NCBI GenBank assembly: GCA_964444665.1 | Contig: CAYUIE010000005.1 | Location: 129,169-193,168, forward strand | Direction of reading: 5' to 3' | Source: CAYZTY01 sp964444665 | Lineage (GTDB): Bacteria > Planctomycetota > Phycisphaerae > Sedimentisphaerales > CAYZTY01 | Length of the DNA: 64,000 nucleotides | Shown here: positions 43,798 through 53,513 of the stretch, piece after piece | How the letters are laid out: each line of letters starts with the position of its first letter | Numbering within the stretch: position 1 is the stretch's first letter | Position numbers and translations under genes: made by a program | The notes under the pieces: model-generated | The model's input: only the letters and a program-made list of their open reading frames with translations | The model's database searches: none | Told to the model about the DNA's origin: nothing

Positions 43798-45630
43798 ATG
43801 AAACTCAAGAGAGAACTCGGCCTTATTCATATTTTTTGTATAGCAACCGGCGCAATGGTTAGTTCCGGGATTTTTATCCTGCCCGGCCTGGCTTATGCAA
43901 AGGCGGGACCGGCCGTCATTCTCTGCTATTTTCTCGCCGGCCTTTTGTCGTTACCGGGAATGCTGAGCCTGGCTGAAATGATAACGGCTATGCCCAAGGC
44001 CGGCGGCGATTGCTTTACTGTTATTCGAAGTATGGGACCGAGCGTAGGCTCGGTAGCGGGCCTGCTTAGCTGGTTCTCGCTCTCAATGAAAAGTGCTTTC
44101 GCTCTTATAGGTATGTCCATTTTTACCGTTCTGCTTGTTGATATGAACGTACATTTGATTGCCGTATTTTTCTGCCTCGCTTTTTTGTTTATCAATCTGA
44201 TAGGTATTAAGGAAGCAGGAACAACACAGGTATTCATGGTAGTAGGACTGTTACTGCTTATGGTCCTGTATATTGTTACGGGCCTGCCGTCGGTGAAAGT
44301 TAACAATCTCTCACCATTCGCACCCAAAGGAATCGCATCCGTTTTCTTTACTACCGGATTTGTATTCGTTTCCTATACCGGATTGCTGAAGATAGCGAGC
44401 GTTGCCGAAGAGATAAAAAATCCCACAAGGAATATACCTCTTGGTATGGTCCTGTCTCTGTCGATAGTAATGCTCCTCTATGCCTTTATGATTTTTATCA
44501 CGACGGGTGTGCTTGAAGCTGACAAATTGAGCCACTCTCTTACTCCCATATCGGATGGTGCGGAGGTTTTTCTGGGCACCGGCGGCAAAATAGCTTTGAG
44601 CATAGCCGCTATACTGGCTTTTTTATCTACCGCAAACGCGGGAATTATGACCGCGGCAAGGTCCTTAATACCGCTTAGTCAGGACGGCCTGCTGCCGAGT
44701 TTCTTCGGCAAAATCAATTCAAGGTTCGGGACACCCCACAACGCATTAATAGTAACTGGATTATTTATTATTCTTTCTTTGTTCCTCAAACTTGAAATCC
44801 TCGTGGAGGCCGCCTCTGTGGTTCTGATACTCACAAACCTGCTTTCCTGCACTTCCGTAATTATTCTAAGGGAAAGCCGGATTCATAACTATCAGCCGCA
44901 GTTCCGTGCGCCGTTATATCCCTGGCTGCAGATATTCGGGATAGTGGGATTTGGCTTTGTGATATTCGAAATGGGCTCCGAAGCCCTTTTAATAAGCTGC
45001 CTGCTGATTGTAGTTGCTATTTTCGTGTATTGGTTCTACGGCCGGATCAGGGCTAACAGAGAATATGCCCTGCTCCACCTTATTGAAAGAGTAACGGCCA
45101 AAGAGCTAACCTCTTATTCCCTCGAATCCGAGCTTAGAGAAATTATCAGGGAAAGAGATGTTATTGTAAAAGACAGGTTCGACACCATAGTAGAGAAATG
45201 TACAGTTCTTGATATAAAAGAATCCGTTTCGCTCGAGGAATTTTTCAAACAGGTCGCGGACGTTATGTCAAACCGGCTCAAACTGAATCCGTCGTTTCTG
45301 TTCGACTTACTTACCCAAAGAGAAAAGGAAACGAGCACGGTTCTAAATCCTCATATGGCGATACCTCACATAATCATCGACGGAGAAAATACGTTCGAAA
45401 TTCTGCTCGTTCGCGCTCAAAATGGTATAAAATTTTCTGATGAGTACCCGAATGTACAAACTGTATTTGTGCTTGTTGGAACCAGGGATGAACGAAACTT
45501 TCACCTGCGCGCGCTTTCAGCAATTGCCCAGGTGGTTCAATCCCCGGACTTCGAAAAAAAGTGGCTCTCGGCAAGAAGCCAGCAGGAACTTCGCGATATT
45601 GTTCTTTTAGGAACTCGAAGGCGAGGGTAA
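43798..45630 (+). CDS. amino-acid permease fused to a PTS EIIA-like domain
   Basis: 610 residues with AGGA before the ATG. Residues 1-410 are an APC-superfamily transporter with about 12 membrane segments (GLIHIFCIATGAMVSSGIFILPGLAYAKAGPA and NAGIMTAARSLIPLSQDGLLP). Residues 470-605 match a fructose/nitrogen-type EIIA domain: LLTQREKETSTVLNPHMAIPH with H524 in the position of the phosphorylated His. The fusion suggests that uptake is regulated by phosphorylation or by the domain as a sensor. No other PTS gene is in view. Confidence 0.85.
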   Translation: MKLKRELGLIHIFCIATGAMVSSGIFILPGLAYAKAGPAVILCYFLAGLLSLPGMLSLAEMITAMPKAGGDCFTVIRSMGPSVGSVAGLLSWFSLSMKSAFALIGMSIFTVLLVDMNVHLIAVFFCLAFLFINLIGIKEAGTTQVFMVVGLLLLMVLYIVTGLPSVKVNNLSPFAPKGIASVFFTTGFVFVSYTGLLKIASVAEEIKNPTRNIPLGMVLSLSIVMLLYAFMIFITTGVLEADKLSHSLTPISDGAEVFLGTGGKIALSIAAILAFLSTANAGIMTAARSLIPLSQDGLLPSFFGKINSRFGTPHNALIVTGLFIILSLFLKLEILVEAASVVLILTNLLSCTSVIILRESRIHNYQPQFRAPLYPWLQIFGIVGFGFVIFEMGSEALLISCLLIVVAIFVYWFYGRIRANREYALLHLIERVTAKELTSYSLESELREIIRERDVIVKDRFDTIVEKCTVLDIKESVSLEEFFKQVADVMSNRLKLNPSFLFDLLTQREKETSTVLNPHMAIPHIIIDGENTFEILLVRAQNGIKFSDEYPNVQTVFVLVGTRDERNFHLRALSAIAQVVQSPDFEKKWLSARSQQELRDIVLLGTRRRG

Positions 45631-45715
45631 AATCCCGGTATTTCCACCTCCGACCGAAAAGAACAGCTTTTATTAGCTTAGGAAAAATAACAATGCTCTT
45701 TTGGATATTGAAGTA

Positions 45716-46777
45716 ATGGACAGAAAAAATCAAACTCGCCAAAAACTAAAAAAACTCAAATCTCTCTGGAGAAAATATAATTCTCTCTTAATTGTAATGC
45801 AGGATAATCCCGACCCCGATGCTATTGCCGCATCAACCGCCTTAAAGGAGCTGGCCAACAAAAAAGCGGATATAAGCTGCCAGCTTGCTTACGGCGGAAC
45901 AATCGGGCGGGCCGAAAACCACGAGCTGGTTCATTATCTCGGATTTAATTTTCACCCTTTCAGTGACATAAGCCCTGAAAATTTTGACCTTATCGCATTA
46001 GTAGATTCGCAGCCGGAAACGGGAAATAATCCGCTGCCGCCGAACATTGCACCGGATATCGTTATCGACCACCATCCCTTCAGAAGCCCGAGCCGTGATA
46101 TAGCATTTACGGACATTCGACAGCACTACGGCGCTACCTCCACAATTCTATGGGAATACCTCTCGGCCGCGGGAATTACTCCTGAAACACCGATAGCTAC
46201 CGCGCTTCTCTACGGAATCAGGTCGGATACTCAGGACCTCGGAAGAGAATCCACCCGGGCGGACATCGATGCGATGGAGGCGTTGTACCCACTGGCAAAT
46301 AAACGAATGCTCAGCCAGATCCAACAGGGCAGAGTACCTTCCGCGTATTACCAAATGCTTACAACGGCACTGGCAAACACAAAAATTTATGAGCACTGCC
46401 TGATTTGTAATATCGCAAAGGTTGATAATCCCGATATGATTGGCGAAGTGGCTGATATTCTGTTAAGGCACGAACAGGTCGATTGGGTGATGTGTTTCGG
46501 CCGTCACGAAAAGCGATTACTACTCTCTCTTCGCACTCAGGACAGGACACTTTCTGCGGGAAAAGTCGTGCGCGATATAGTTCAAAAAATCGGCACCGGC
46601 GGCGGCCACGCAAGTATGGCGGGAGGACAAATACAACTATCCTCGGCAAGGGGCGTAAAATCCCGGCGCACACACATAGAAAGACTAATTTGCAATAGAT
46701 TTCTAAAAGCCCTCAGGATAAAGAGCAAAAAAGGCCGGAGACTTGTCCACATACCTGCAAATGCTTCAAAAAAATAG
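45716..46777 (+). CDS. DHH-family phosphoesterase
   Basis: 353 residues from the ATG at 45716. A TTG 15 bases earlier is possible; no strong ribosome binding site supports either. DHH motifs: DNPDPDAIAAS (D30, D33, D35), VDSQ, IVIDHHP (D118-H119-H120), and DHHA1 GTGGGHASMAGGQI. The layout matches NrnA-like oligoribonuclease/pAp phosphatases. It removes short RNA oligomers or pAp in the cytosol. Confidence 0.85.
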   Translation: MDRKNQTRQKLKKLKSLWRKYNSLLIVMQDNPDPDAIAASTALKELANKKADISCQLAYGGTIGRAENHELVHYLGFNFHPFSDISPENFDLIALVDSQPETGNNPLPPNIAPDIVIDHHPFRSPSRDIAFTDIRQHYGATSTILWEYLSAAGITPETPIATALLYGIRSDTQDLGRESTRADIDAMEALYPLANKRMLSQIQQGRVPSAYYQMLTTALANTKIYEHCLICNIAKVDNPDMIGEVADILLRHEQVDWVMCFGRHEKRLLLSLRTQDRTLSAGKVVRDIVQKIGTGGGHASMAGGQIQLSSARGVKSRRTHIERLICNRFLKALRIKSKKGRRLVHIPANASKK

Positions 46778-46857
46778 ACATTTATTTGCTATTCACACCA
46801 GAACATAATTCAGAATAAGATAAGCTGCTCCAGCCCTTTTATCACTCTTATTTTCTT

Positions 46858-47391
46858 TCATAACGGGAAATTCGTTTCCACGAAATCTCCCTGCAGCTCT
46901 CGTGCCTTTAAGTCATACGCCCTCGCCGCCTTGTCCTCGTCGTCGAACGACCCGATATGCATACTTTTCTTATTTACCTTAATCATTGCCCGCCACTTTT
47001 TACCTCGGTGCCGGTACACGCCTTTGTATTTTGAGCTTTTATTCCTGATAATCTTTCGGCGATTATAATTATTCTGTGCGAAGGTGGCTTCCCGAAGATT
47101 TGCCTTGCGGTTATCCAGCCCGTTATGGTTGATATGGTCCACGACAAGGCCGTCGCCCACCTTGATTACCTCCCGGTGCATCAATATACTCTTTTTTTTC
47201 GCACCCCCATTGCCGGGCTCGTTTCGCACGGCATAATAAGTATACCACGCTTTTTGCGCGTACCATTTATAACGCACCAGCCGGTAATAATCATCGGCAT
47301 CGACAATCGCATATTTACACCGTGTAAGCTTGATTCTCCGAAACGCGTATCCGTATCGCAACCGGCGATATAAAAGGAGGATTAACACCAT
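46858..47391 (-). CDS. HNH-AP2 DNA-binding/homing-endonuclease-like protein
   Basis: 177 residues from the ATG at 47391; the frame stays open up to 47556 (GTG), so the start is uncertain. The middle part carries an HNH motif (VVDHINHNGLDNRKANLREAT). The C-terminus carries an AP2 domain (SKYKGVYRHRGKKWRAMIKVNKKSMHIGSFDDEDKAARAYDLKA). Such proteins are typical of mobile homing endonucleases. The remnant sits between core genes and the large repeat-rich region. Confidence 0.8.
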   Translation of the reverse strand: MVLILLLYRRLRYGYAFRRIKLTRCKYAIVDADDYYRLVRYKWYAQKAWYTYYAVRNEPGNGGAKKKSILMHREVIKVGDGLVVDHINHNGLDNRKANLREATFAQNNYNRRKIIRNKSSKYKGVYRHRGKKWRAMIKVNKKSMHIGSFDDEDKAARAYDLKARELQGDFVETNFPL

Positions 47392-48060
47392 CGGCCGCTC
47401 AATAATCGTCGGTATGCGTATCTTCAGGTTGATATTTATCTCGTCCGCGATACTCCCTGCTCCCCTCAACTGTCGACATACGAAATACGAGACACGACCG
47501 ACGTTTTTTTGCCAGAGGCAAAAAAACTGTCCTCTCACTATTGGCTCAACCTGCACGTTTTGGCGAAATTCCGGCCATTTTTTAGGCCCTTAAAATAACT
47601 AAGTGCTTGTTATATAAGGAGATAAATTATTTTATTTTTTTCGAAAATGCGCAAAAACCACCTGCGCATTTTGTCTTATGTATCTTTATCAAATATTATA
47701 TGTCCACAAAATTTAAACATACATAATCGATTACTTAAAATTGCGTTTTGCTTATCCTGAGCCTGTCGAAGGGTTCTATCTTGATTTATAAGTCTGAAAA
47801 TACCAAGAACCCTCGCCCCTCACCCCTCGTCCCTAATCCCCTACTGCTTATCCTGAGTTTTCTATACTGAGCCTGTCGAAGTAGTCGAAGGGCCTCCGCC
47901 TTCGGCGGCCGCCCTCTGTGCGTTTAGTCTTATCTGGGCGATTTGGCTCGAATATTTAGCCCCGAGATTCATCGCGTGGGTTCACAGAGCCGCGACCGTG
48001 AGGGAGCGGTAAATTATTTAGCCCCACGTTTCACGTGGGGTGATTTACCCGTCGCCGTTC

Positions 48061-48186
48061 CGGCGACGTAAAATACTTAGCCCTGCAACCGGTCCTGAGT
48101 CCGTCGAAGGATTTATTGCAGGGTTTCTTCATTACGATTTACTGTGTGTGTGTTTGATTAGCCCACGGCATCGCCGTGGGTTTCTT
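48061..48186. repeat. 126-bp direct repeat, copy 1
   Basis: It spans CGGCGACGTAAAATACTTAG through GCCGTGGGTTTCTT and differs from copy 2 at a single base (G at 48135, T in copy 2). It contains a TGTGTGTGTG run. Confidence 0.9.
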
Positions 48187-48280
48187 CGCCCAAAAACCGC
48201 AAGCCCCCAACCCTATCCTGAGCGTAGTCGAATGGGCCACGCCTTAGGGGGTTCTTCTTTTCGTTTAGCCGTCGCCGAAA

Positions 48281-48406
48281 CGGCGACGTAAAATACTTAG
48301 CCCTGCAACCGGTCCTGAGTCCGTCGAAGGATTTATTGCAGGGTTTCTTCATTACTATTTACTGTGTGTGTGTTTGATTAGCCCACGGCATCGCCGTGGG
48401 TTTCTT
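48281..48406. repeat. 126-bp direct repeat, copy 2
   Basis: Copy of 48061-48186 displaced by 220 bp, one mismatch (48355). Near-identity implies a recent duplication or gene conversion. Confidence 0.9.
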
Positions 48407-48647
48407 TCCTTTTTGAATCCCTGCACCGCAGGGGGTAGGTTAGATCCGTCATCTTGATGACGGGGTTTCTTTGCCTGCCTCGGCGTAGTCTCGCCACTAA
48501 AGTGGCGGACGAAGACGGGTCATTGCGAGGCCGCCTGCCCTGAGCAATGTCGAAGGGAAGGCCGCGGCAATCTCCAAATTATTTAGCCCCCAGTCCTGTG
48601 CTGGGGGGGTATTTGTATAGTGGCCCCTTCGCCCCGCCAATCCAAAT

Positions 48648-49965
48648 CTAATCGTTGTGATTTTTTGTGTTATCAATTATCCTGCCTAAAGTCTCCATAA
48701 ACTTAGTTAGCCGTTTTTCATTAAGTCCATTCTTGACAAGTTCTTTGCCATGCTTCCAAATACCATCCGCAAACCCGGCCGCATACTTCAAGAGAATGAT
48801 ATTTACTCTCCCGCCTTCAACCTCCTCTAAAAAATACTCCATCGCTAAATTCGCCCATCCCGCCGCTTTATCCTTTATTTCCAGTTCCTTGGCCAGCGCA
48901 CATGCAAAGCCTGCTGCCTGCATAAAAGAACCGACTATGTGCCTTTGGCCTTCATCGATTAGCTCTTTTAGCAAACTAACCCCTTTCTCAATATCCCCAC
49001 CTGCTTCTTTCCATTGGCCTTTCTCGCTTCGTGCAACCGCTCTATTAAACAAACAGCTCTCCAAATTGCTTCTAAACTCCAGCCGACCTTCATTTTCAAC
49101 AAGCTGTTTATAAATCTTAATCGCCCGGCCGTAGTCTGATATCGATTCATCAAGCTGACCCTTATCTGCCAACGCAAAACCCCGGTTGTTGTAGCAACTA
49201 GCCAAGTCGTTTCTAAGCTCTAATCGCTCTTCCTTTTCAACAAGCTGTTCTCTAATCTTAATCGCCCGGCCGTAGTCTGATATCGATTCATCAAGCTGAC
49301 CCTTATCTNNNNNNNNNNNNNNNNNNNNNNNNNNNNNNNNNNNNNNNNNNNNNNNNNNNNNNNNNNNNNNNNNNNNNNNNNNNNNNNNNNNNNNNNNNNN
49401 NNNNNNNNGCCAACGCAAGACCCCGGTTGTTGTAGCACATAGCCAGGTCATTTTTAAGCTCTAATCGCTCTTCCTTTTCAACAAGCTGTTTATAAATCTT
49501 AATCGCCCGGCCGTAGTCTGATATCGCTTCATCAAGCTGACCCTTATTTACCAACGCATTACCCCGGTTGTTGTAGCAACTGGCCAGGTCATTTCTAAGC
49601 TCCAGCCGCCCTTCCTTTTCAACAAGCTGTTTATAAATCAAAATCGCCCGGCCGTAGTCTGCTATCGCTTCATCAAGCTGACCCTTATCTACCAACGCAA
49701 GACCCCGGTTGTTGTAGCAACTAGCAAGGTCATTTCTAAGCTCCAGCCGACCTTCCTTTTCAACAAGCTGTTCTCTAATCTCAATCGCCCGGCCGTAGTC
49801 TGCTATTGATTCATCAAGCTCCTCCCTGGCCCCCAACGCATTACCCCGGTTGCTGTAACAACCAGCCAGGTTATTTCTAAGCTCCTGCCGACCTTCCTTT
49901 TCTACAAGCTGTTCTCTAATCTCAATCGCCCGGCCGTAGTCCGCTATCGCTTCAGAAAGCTCACA
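48648..49965 (-). CDS. tandem TPR-repeat protein, incomplete
   Basis: A series of nearly identical 47-residue TPR-type units (LDEAIADYGRAIxIxxQLVEKEGRLELRND then LASCYNNRGxALxxKGQ), each 141 bp. A helical C-terminal region ends TLGRIIDNTKNHND. The frame is interrupted by the N-gap at 49309-49408, and joining the flanks directly restores frame (LADKGQ). At the 5' side an in-frame TAG (49966-49968) precedes the first repeat and there is no good start; a TTG at 49836 is internal. The gene is therefore 5'-truncated, or its N-terminus is in another frame. It is third in a minus-strand run after the STAND NTPase and coiled-coil genes. Confidence 0.65.
49309..49408. other. assembly gap (100 N)
   Basis: Exactly 100 unknown bases inside the 141-bp tandem repeats of the TPR gene; probably an unresolved repeat collapse of unknown true length. 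Confidence 0.99.
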
Positions 49966-50080
49966 CTAAAGTTTTAATACTCTTATTTAGTTATTGTAGC
50001 ATGCGGCATCAAGATATTATGGGATTAATCATTTTATTAGGTAATTCCAAACAGGCTTCTTCTCAAATATAACGATTTTT

Positions 50081-50620
50081 CTATTCTCCATCGTAGGTAT
50101 TTTTGTTCTCATCAAGCCTTTCAGCAAGATATCCAACCACATCCTTAGGTAAGAATATTACTTCTTGGCCACGTTTTCCTTCAATTCTGAAAGTTAGTTT
50201 CTTGCTACTTTGCTTCTCGAATTGCTGAATTATCTTGATAGCCTTCTCGAAGTTTGCTAACTCCTGGGATGCGGAATCCGCGTTCAATTTACGGGTTTCT
50301 GCTTTCGTTTTTTTGCGTTGTACTCGCAGGTTCTCCTTTTCCTCGTAGGTATTTTGGATCTGGGCCTGTTTCAACTGATTCTCGATGGTTTGCCTGTCTA
50401 ACTGTGATTCTAGTGCTTCGAATCCTTTTGTGGTCAGCTTTGAAGCCTCACTCGCGACCGTTTCTCCCGTATTCGGGTTAATCTTCGTTTCAGCAATTTG
50501 ATCTGCCGCCCTTCGCAGTGCACGAACTAATGACGCTTTGATCCTCACTCGCCACTTACTCTTCTGGTGGCCACTGAGATCCATACGGAGAACATCTTTT
50601 TCCATTCCCTCTTTATCCAT
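50081..50620 (-). CDS. coiled-coil protein linked to STAND NTPase
   Basis: 179 residues starting 2 bp after the STAND stop codon, so coexpressed. Residues 65-130 are a long charged coiled coil (ALESQLDRQTIENQLKQAQIQNTYEEKENLRVQRKKTKAETRKLNAD). The C-terminal FRIEGKRGQEVIFLPKDVVGYLAERLDEN is a small globular part. No family is recognised. It could be an adaptor or effector of the NTPase. Confidence 0.7.
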   Translation of the reverse strand: MDKEGMEKDVLRMDLSGHQKSKWRVRIKASLVRALRRAADQIAETKINPNTGETVASEASKLTTKGFEALESQLDRQTIENQLKQAQIQNTYEEKENLRVQRKKTKAETRKLNADSASQELANFEKAIKIIQQFEKQSSKKLTFRIEGKRGQEVIFLPKDVVGYLAERLDENKNTYDGE

Positions 50621-50622
50621 AG

Positions 50623-52407
50623 TTATACGTCCACGGGTTCAAGTGCAAGAGACGGTTCAATCATCCCCTTGCTTTCGATGACAAGTCGGTCACCTGTCAT
50701 CGATTCATATAGATCAGAAAGTAACTCAATCAACTCAACTACATCTTCCTCATCGTATTCCGTCATATCAATATAGATCCTGAGTGGGGTGGCAGTAGCT
50801 TCCTGCTGATCCCACCAGTCTTCGATTGCTGTATGCAATTCTCTTGCCCTCTCTTGTCCCATCCGTTCTATCAAATACTGCTTGATAGCTATATGCTGCT
50901 TAACATTACCCCATTCAAACTCTACCATCTGCCATTTTATAAGCTCTGCAATCGCCTTTCGAATCGTCCCCTCATCTAATCCCAAAAGCTCTACTAACAT
51001 CTCTACGGGTACAGACCTCATAGAACAGGCTACTAACGACAGCAAGCCTATATCTTCTTGCCGATGTTCGATTATCCTCTCAAATAAGCCTGCAATTTTT
51101 GTTTCTTCAAGTGGATTTACCTCTTTCCAACGTGATATATCCGCGTCATATAAATCGTGCAGCAATACCCCGAGTACGTGCACTGCATACGGATGGCAGC
51201 CATACGCCTTTACCGCCTTCAACATAATCGCGTCATCCCCACTTACGCCCAATTCCTTAAGCAGCGCGACCGCCTCCTGTGGCTTCAAATCGACAAGCAG
51301 CGTTTGCCTGCCGTGTTTTTGACCAATCATAACAGGCGGATTCTCATCAAGCGCGCTGGGTATCGCGCGCGTTGTAAGCAAAACCTTTGAACCGTTATCC
51401 CAGAAGCACGCGTGTTTGATGAATTTATCGAATGCTTCTTCCACCGCTTCCCTGTCATCTACGGTTGGCTTCTCAATCTGCGCATCAGGTTCGGCCGACC
51501 ATCGCTTAAGCCATCGCTCCGCCCCGTCCAGCACAATCCAGCAGGGCTGTTGCCTGAGTGCATCCTGCACCATCCCGCTGCGGGCGCTGGCGGAAGTAAT
51601 TTCCTGTCGGTTTATATGCTCGCCCGTAAGGTAAAAATAAAAGTCATCCAGAAAAATATCGAATGTGTATCCCGGCTCATAAAGCTTCCGCCAGAATAGT
51701 CCTGTCCCCTCCGCAGGTCTTGCGCCCCGTTTATACCACTCACCGGCCAAACAGCTCTTTCCCTGCCCGGCCAAACCTACTACAGCAATGATATTCTTAT
51801 TCCCACCCATCCCCGCCGAAAGCTCTTTTAGCTCATCCTCCCGCCCCGCAAATGGAACCGAAACCTTAGGACCACTATCAGGAAACGAAATCCCAGGCCA
51901 TACGGCCCGCATTTCCAAACCCCTCAGTCGCCCCTCCTTTTCTAAAAATTTTCTAAGGTTTTGAAACTCCTTTAGTATTCTTTGCTGTCCACTCTGTGAA
52001 AGATTTATTCCAATACTCATCACACTGTACAAAGTCTGAATAGTGCTTCGTGGGTCCTTGAGTAGTTCGCTTATTAGTGCATTATTGAAATAAGAAAAGA
52101 CTTCCTTCGCTACCTTCAGTGCTGTCTTTTCATCACCAAGATAAAAATCCCCCAGAATTGCAAACTGCCGAGCCAATTCGTCCCCATCGATAAATCCTTC
52201 ACCTTTTCTGAACCGCTCGATTTCCCCCTGACCGATATTTCCTTCCAGCAAAGCCGTGAAAGGTCCGATTTCTATCTCAATATCTTTTTTATGAAAATGT
52301 TGTATGGTTTTATCAATTGCGGTGTAAACAGGGTCATTGAATTTAATCCATTTCTTCCGCCCCAGGTTATAAAGAATCGCTGCGATTAAACTACCTGTTA
52401 TTTCCAT
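50623..52407 (-). CDS. STAND/NB-ARC-type NTPase
   Basis: 594 residues with AAGGTG before the ATG. Residues 1-180 are a helical N-terminal domain. NB-ARC follows: FAGREDEL, Walker A GLAGQGKS (211-218), Walker B WIVLDGAE (290-297), SKVLLTTR (341-347) and the GCHPYAVHVLG motif, then a winged-helix region. The last 60 residues (LRIYIDMTEYDEEDVVELIELLSDLY) look like a small effector-associated domain. STAND ATPases are ligand-triggered switches, often in anti-phage defence or programmed death. The sensor is expected to be the downstream TPR protein or the C-terminus. Confidence 0.83.
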   Translation of the reverse strand: MEITGSLIAAILYNLGRKKWIKFNDPVYTAIDKTIQHFHKKDIEIEIGPFTALLEGNIGQGEIERFRKGEGFIDGDELARQFAILGDFYLGDEKTALKVAKEVFSYFNNALISELLKDPRSTIQTLYSVMSIGINLSQSGQQRILKEFQNLRKFLEKEGRLRGLEMRAVWPGISFPDSGPKVSVPFAGREDELKELSAGMGGNKNIIAVVGLAGQGKSCLAGEWYKRGARPAEGTGLFWRKLYEPGYTFDIFLDDFYFYLTGEHINRQEITSASARSGMVQDALRQQPCWIVLDGAERWLKRWSAEPDAQIEKPTVDDREAVEEAFDKFIKHACFWDNGSKVLLTTRAIPSALDENPPVMIGQKHGRQTLLVDLKPQEAVALLKELGVSGDDAIMLKAVKAYGCHPYAVHVLGVLLHDLYDADISRWKEVNPLEETKIAGLFERIIEHRQEDIGLLSLVACSMRSVPVEMLVELLGLDEGTIRKAIAELIKWQMVEFEWGNVKQHIAIKQYLIERMGQERARELHTAIEDWWDQQEATATPLRIYIDMTEYDEEDVVELIELLSDLYESMTGDRLVIESKGMIEPSLALEPVDV

Positions 52408-52615
52408 ATCCCAACACCTTTCTGAACGAGTTATTTACCTTTTCAGCGATGCCGGATTTATTATACTCCCCAAATCCGATATTGAAAAGCATAAATTTAG
52501 AATCCTGAGCAAGCGTATCTGTGGTGAGCTTGCCGAATCCAGCGCGTCGAAGAGCCTCCTGCACCAGCTACCTAATGCAGAAAAACACTCCCCTCAACCT
52601 TAACGGCCGATTTTG

Positions 52616-53471
52616 GCACTACCTGTTATTAACAGGTAGTGAAACTATCATCCTTTCTACTCCCCTGTATCCTAACAATTTACTGCTTATCGGCACTAAC
52701 TGCCATTGGCAGGTAGTGCTCCAAAGTTAGTTTTAACTTTGAAACTGTAATTTTGCCTTTTTACTTTTACCTTTTTACTTTTCCTGCCTGCCCTGAGTCC
52801 CGGCCCGGCTTCGCCTTCGGTTGCGCCGAGGCGAGCGCGCCGGGATCGAAGGGCCTCCGCCAGCAGCTTTTCTCAAATTTCAAATGTGAAATCTTGAATT
52901 GACACTCCTCTCGACTTTAACGGCCGACTTTGGCACTACCTGTTATTGACAGGTAGTGAATTCTTTTCTCCCTTATATCAATCCCGCTTTGATAAAATAA
53001 ACTATTTATTAGCACTAACTGTTATTGACAGGTACTGAAGCTCACCTCCCTTGTACTATTCCTTAATTCATACATTTTGCTGTTTAATCGCACTATGTGT
53101 TAATAACACCTACTGAAATTCCCCACAGTTCGTTTTGAATTTCGTATTTTGGTGATTCTAATTTGTTTCGTATTTCGATATTTGGATTTCGCGTTTCAAC
53201 CCCCTCTGTCTTCCGTCATCGAGTATCTTGAATCCAGAATCGCCTGTCCGCCGAAGTTTTGCCGTAATGCATCCTGTGGATAACGAAGGCGGAAGCATCT
53301 AATTAACTAATTCACCAATAACCAATTACCATTAACCAATCAACTAATCCACTCTGTTTCCCTGCGCTAGGTGTCATTAACACCTACTGAAGGCACCACT
53401 CTTTTATATTCTCCCCCGCATCCATACAGGATTCTATTCCTTTGCGATAGATGGTATTGCCATCTACTGAA
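52616..53471. repeat. seven 28-nt hairpin repeats with compensatory stem changes
   Basis: Copies at 52616-52643, 52693-52720, 52933-52960, 53012-53039, 53090-53117, 53364-53391 and 53444-53471, all exactly 28 nt. Pattern: GC(A/G)CTA, variable 5-6-nt arm, ATT loop, complementary arm, TACTGAA. Stem pairs vary together, for example CCTGT/ACAGG, CTGC/GCAG, GGTGT/ACACC and ATGG/CCAT. They come in groups spaced 77-80 bp. No gene is seen in 52408-53944 apart from these repeats and dispersed text. Confidence 0.7.
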
Positions 53472-53513
53472 CGCTTCACGCTGTACGCTACACGCTTTCA
53501 ATCGAGTATCCAG

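Larger units (their letters stand above)
47597..48640. repeat. palindromic REP-like region without genes
   Basis: A run of hairpin units, each written TTAGCCC(arm)...(arm)GGGTTTCTT, with differing arms: CCCCACG/CGTGGGG, CCCTGCAA/TTGCAGGG, CCCACGGC/GCCGTGGG and CCCCCAG/CTGGGGG. GTCGCCG/CGGCGAC hairpins and CCTTCGAC-type units are interspersed. The same units surround the transposase at 63.0-64.0 kb. Confidence 0.7.

Noticed and set aside
52616..53471. Possible CRISPR or integron attC array
   Set aside because: The repeats vary in their arms, spacings range from 77 to 270 bp, and the GTTRRRY/RYYYAAC attC cores are absent.
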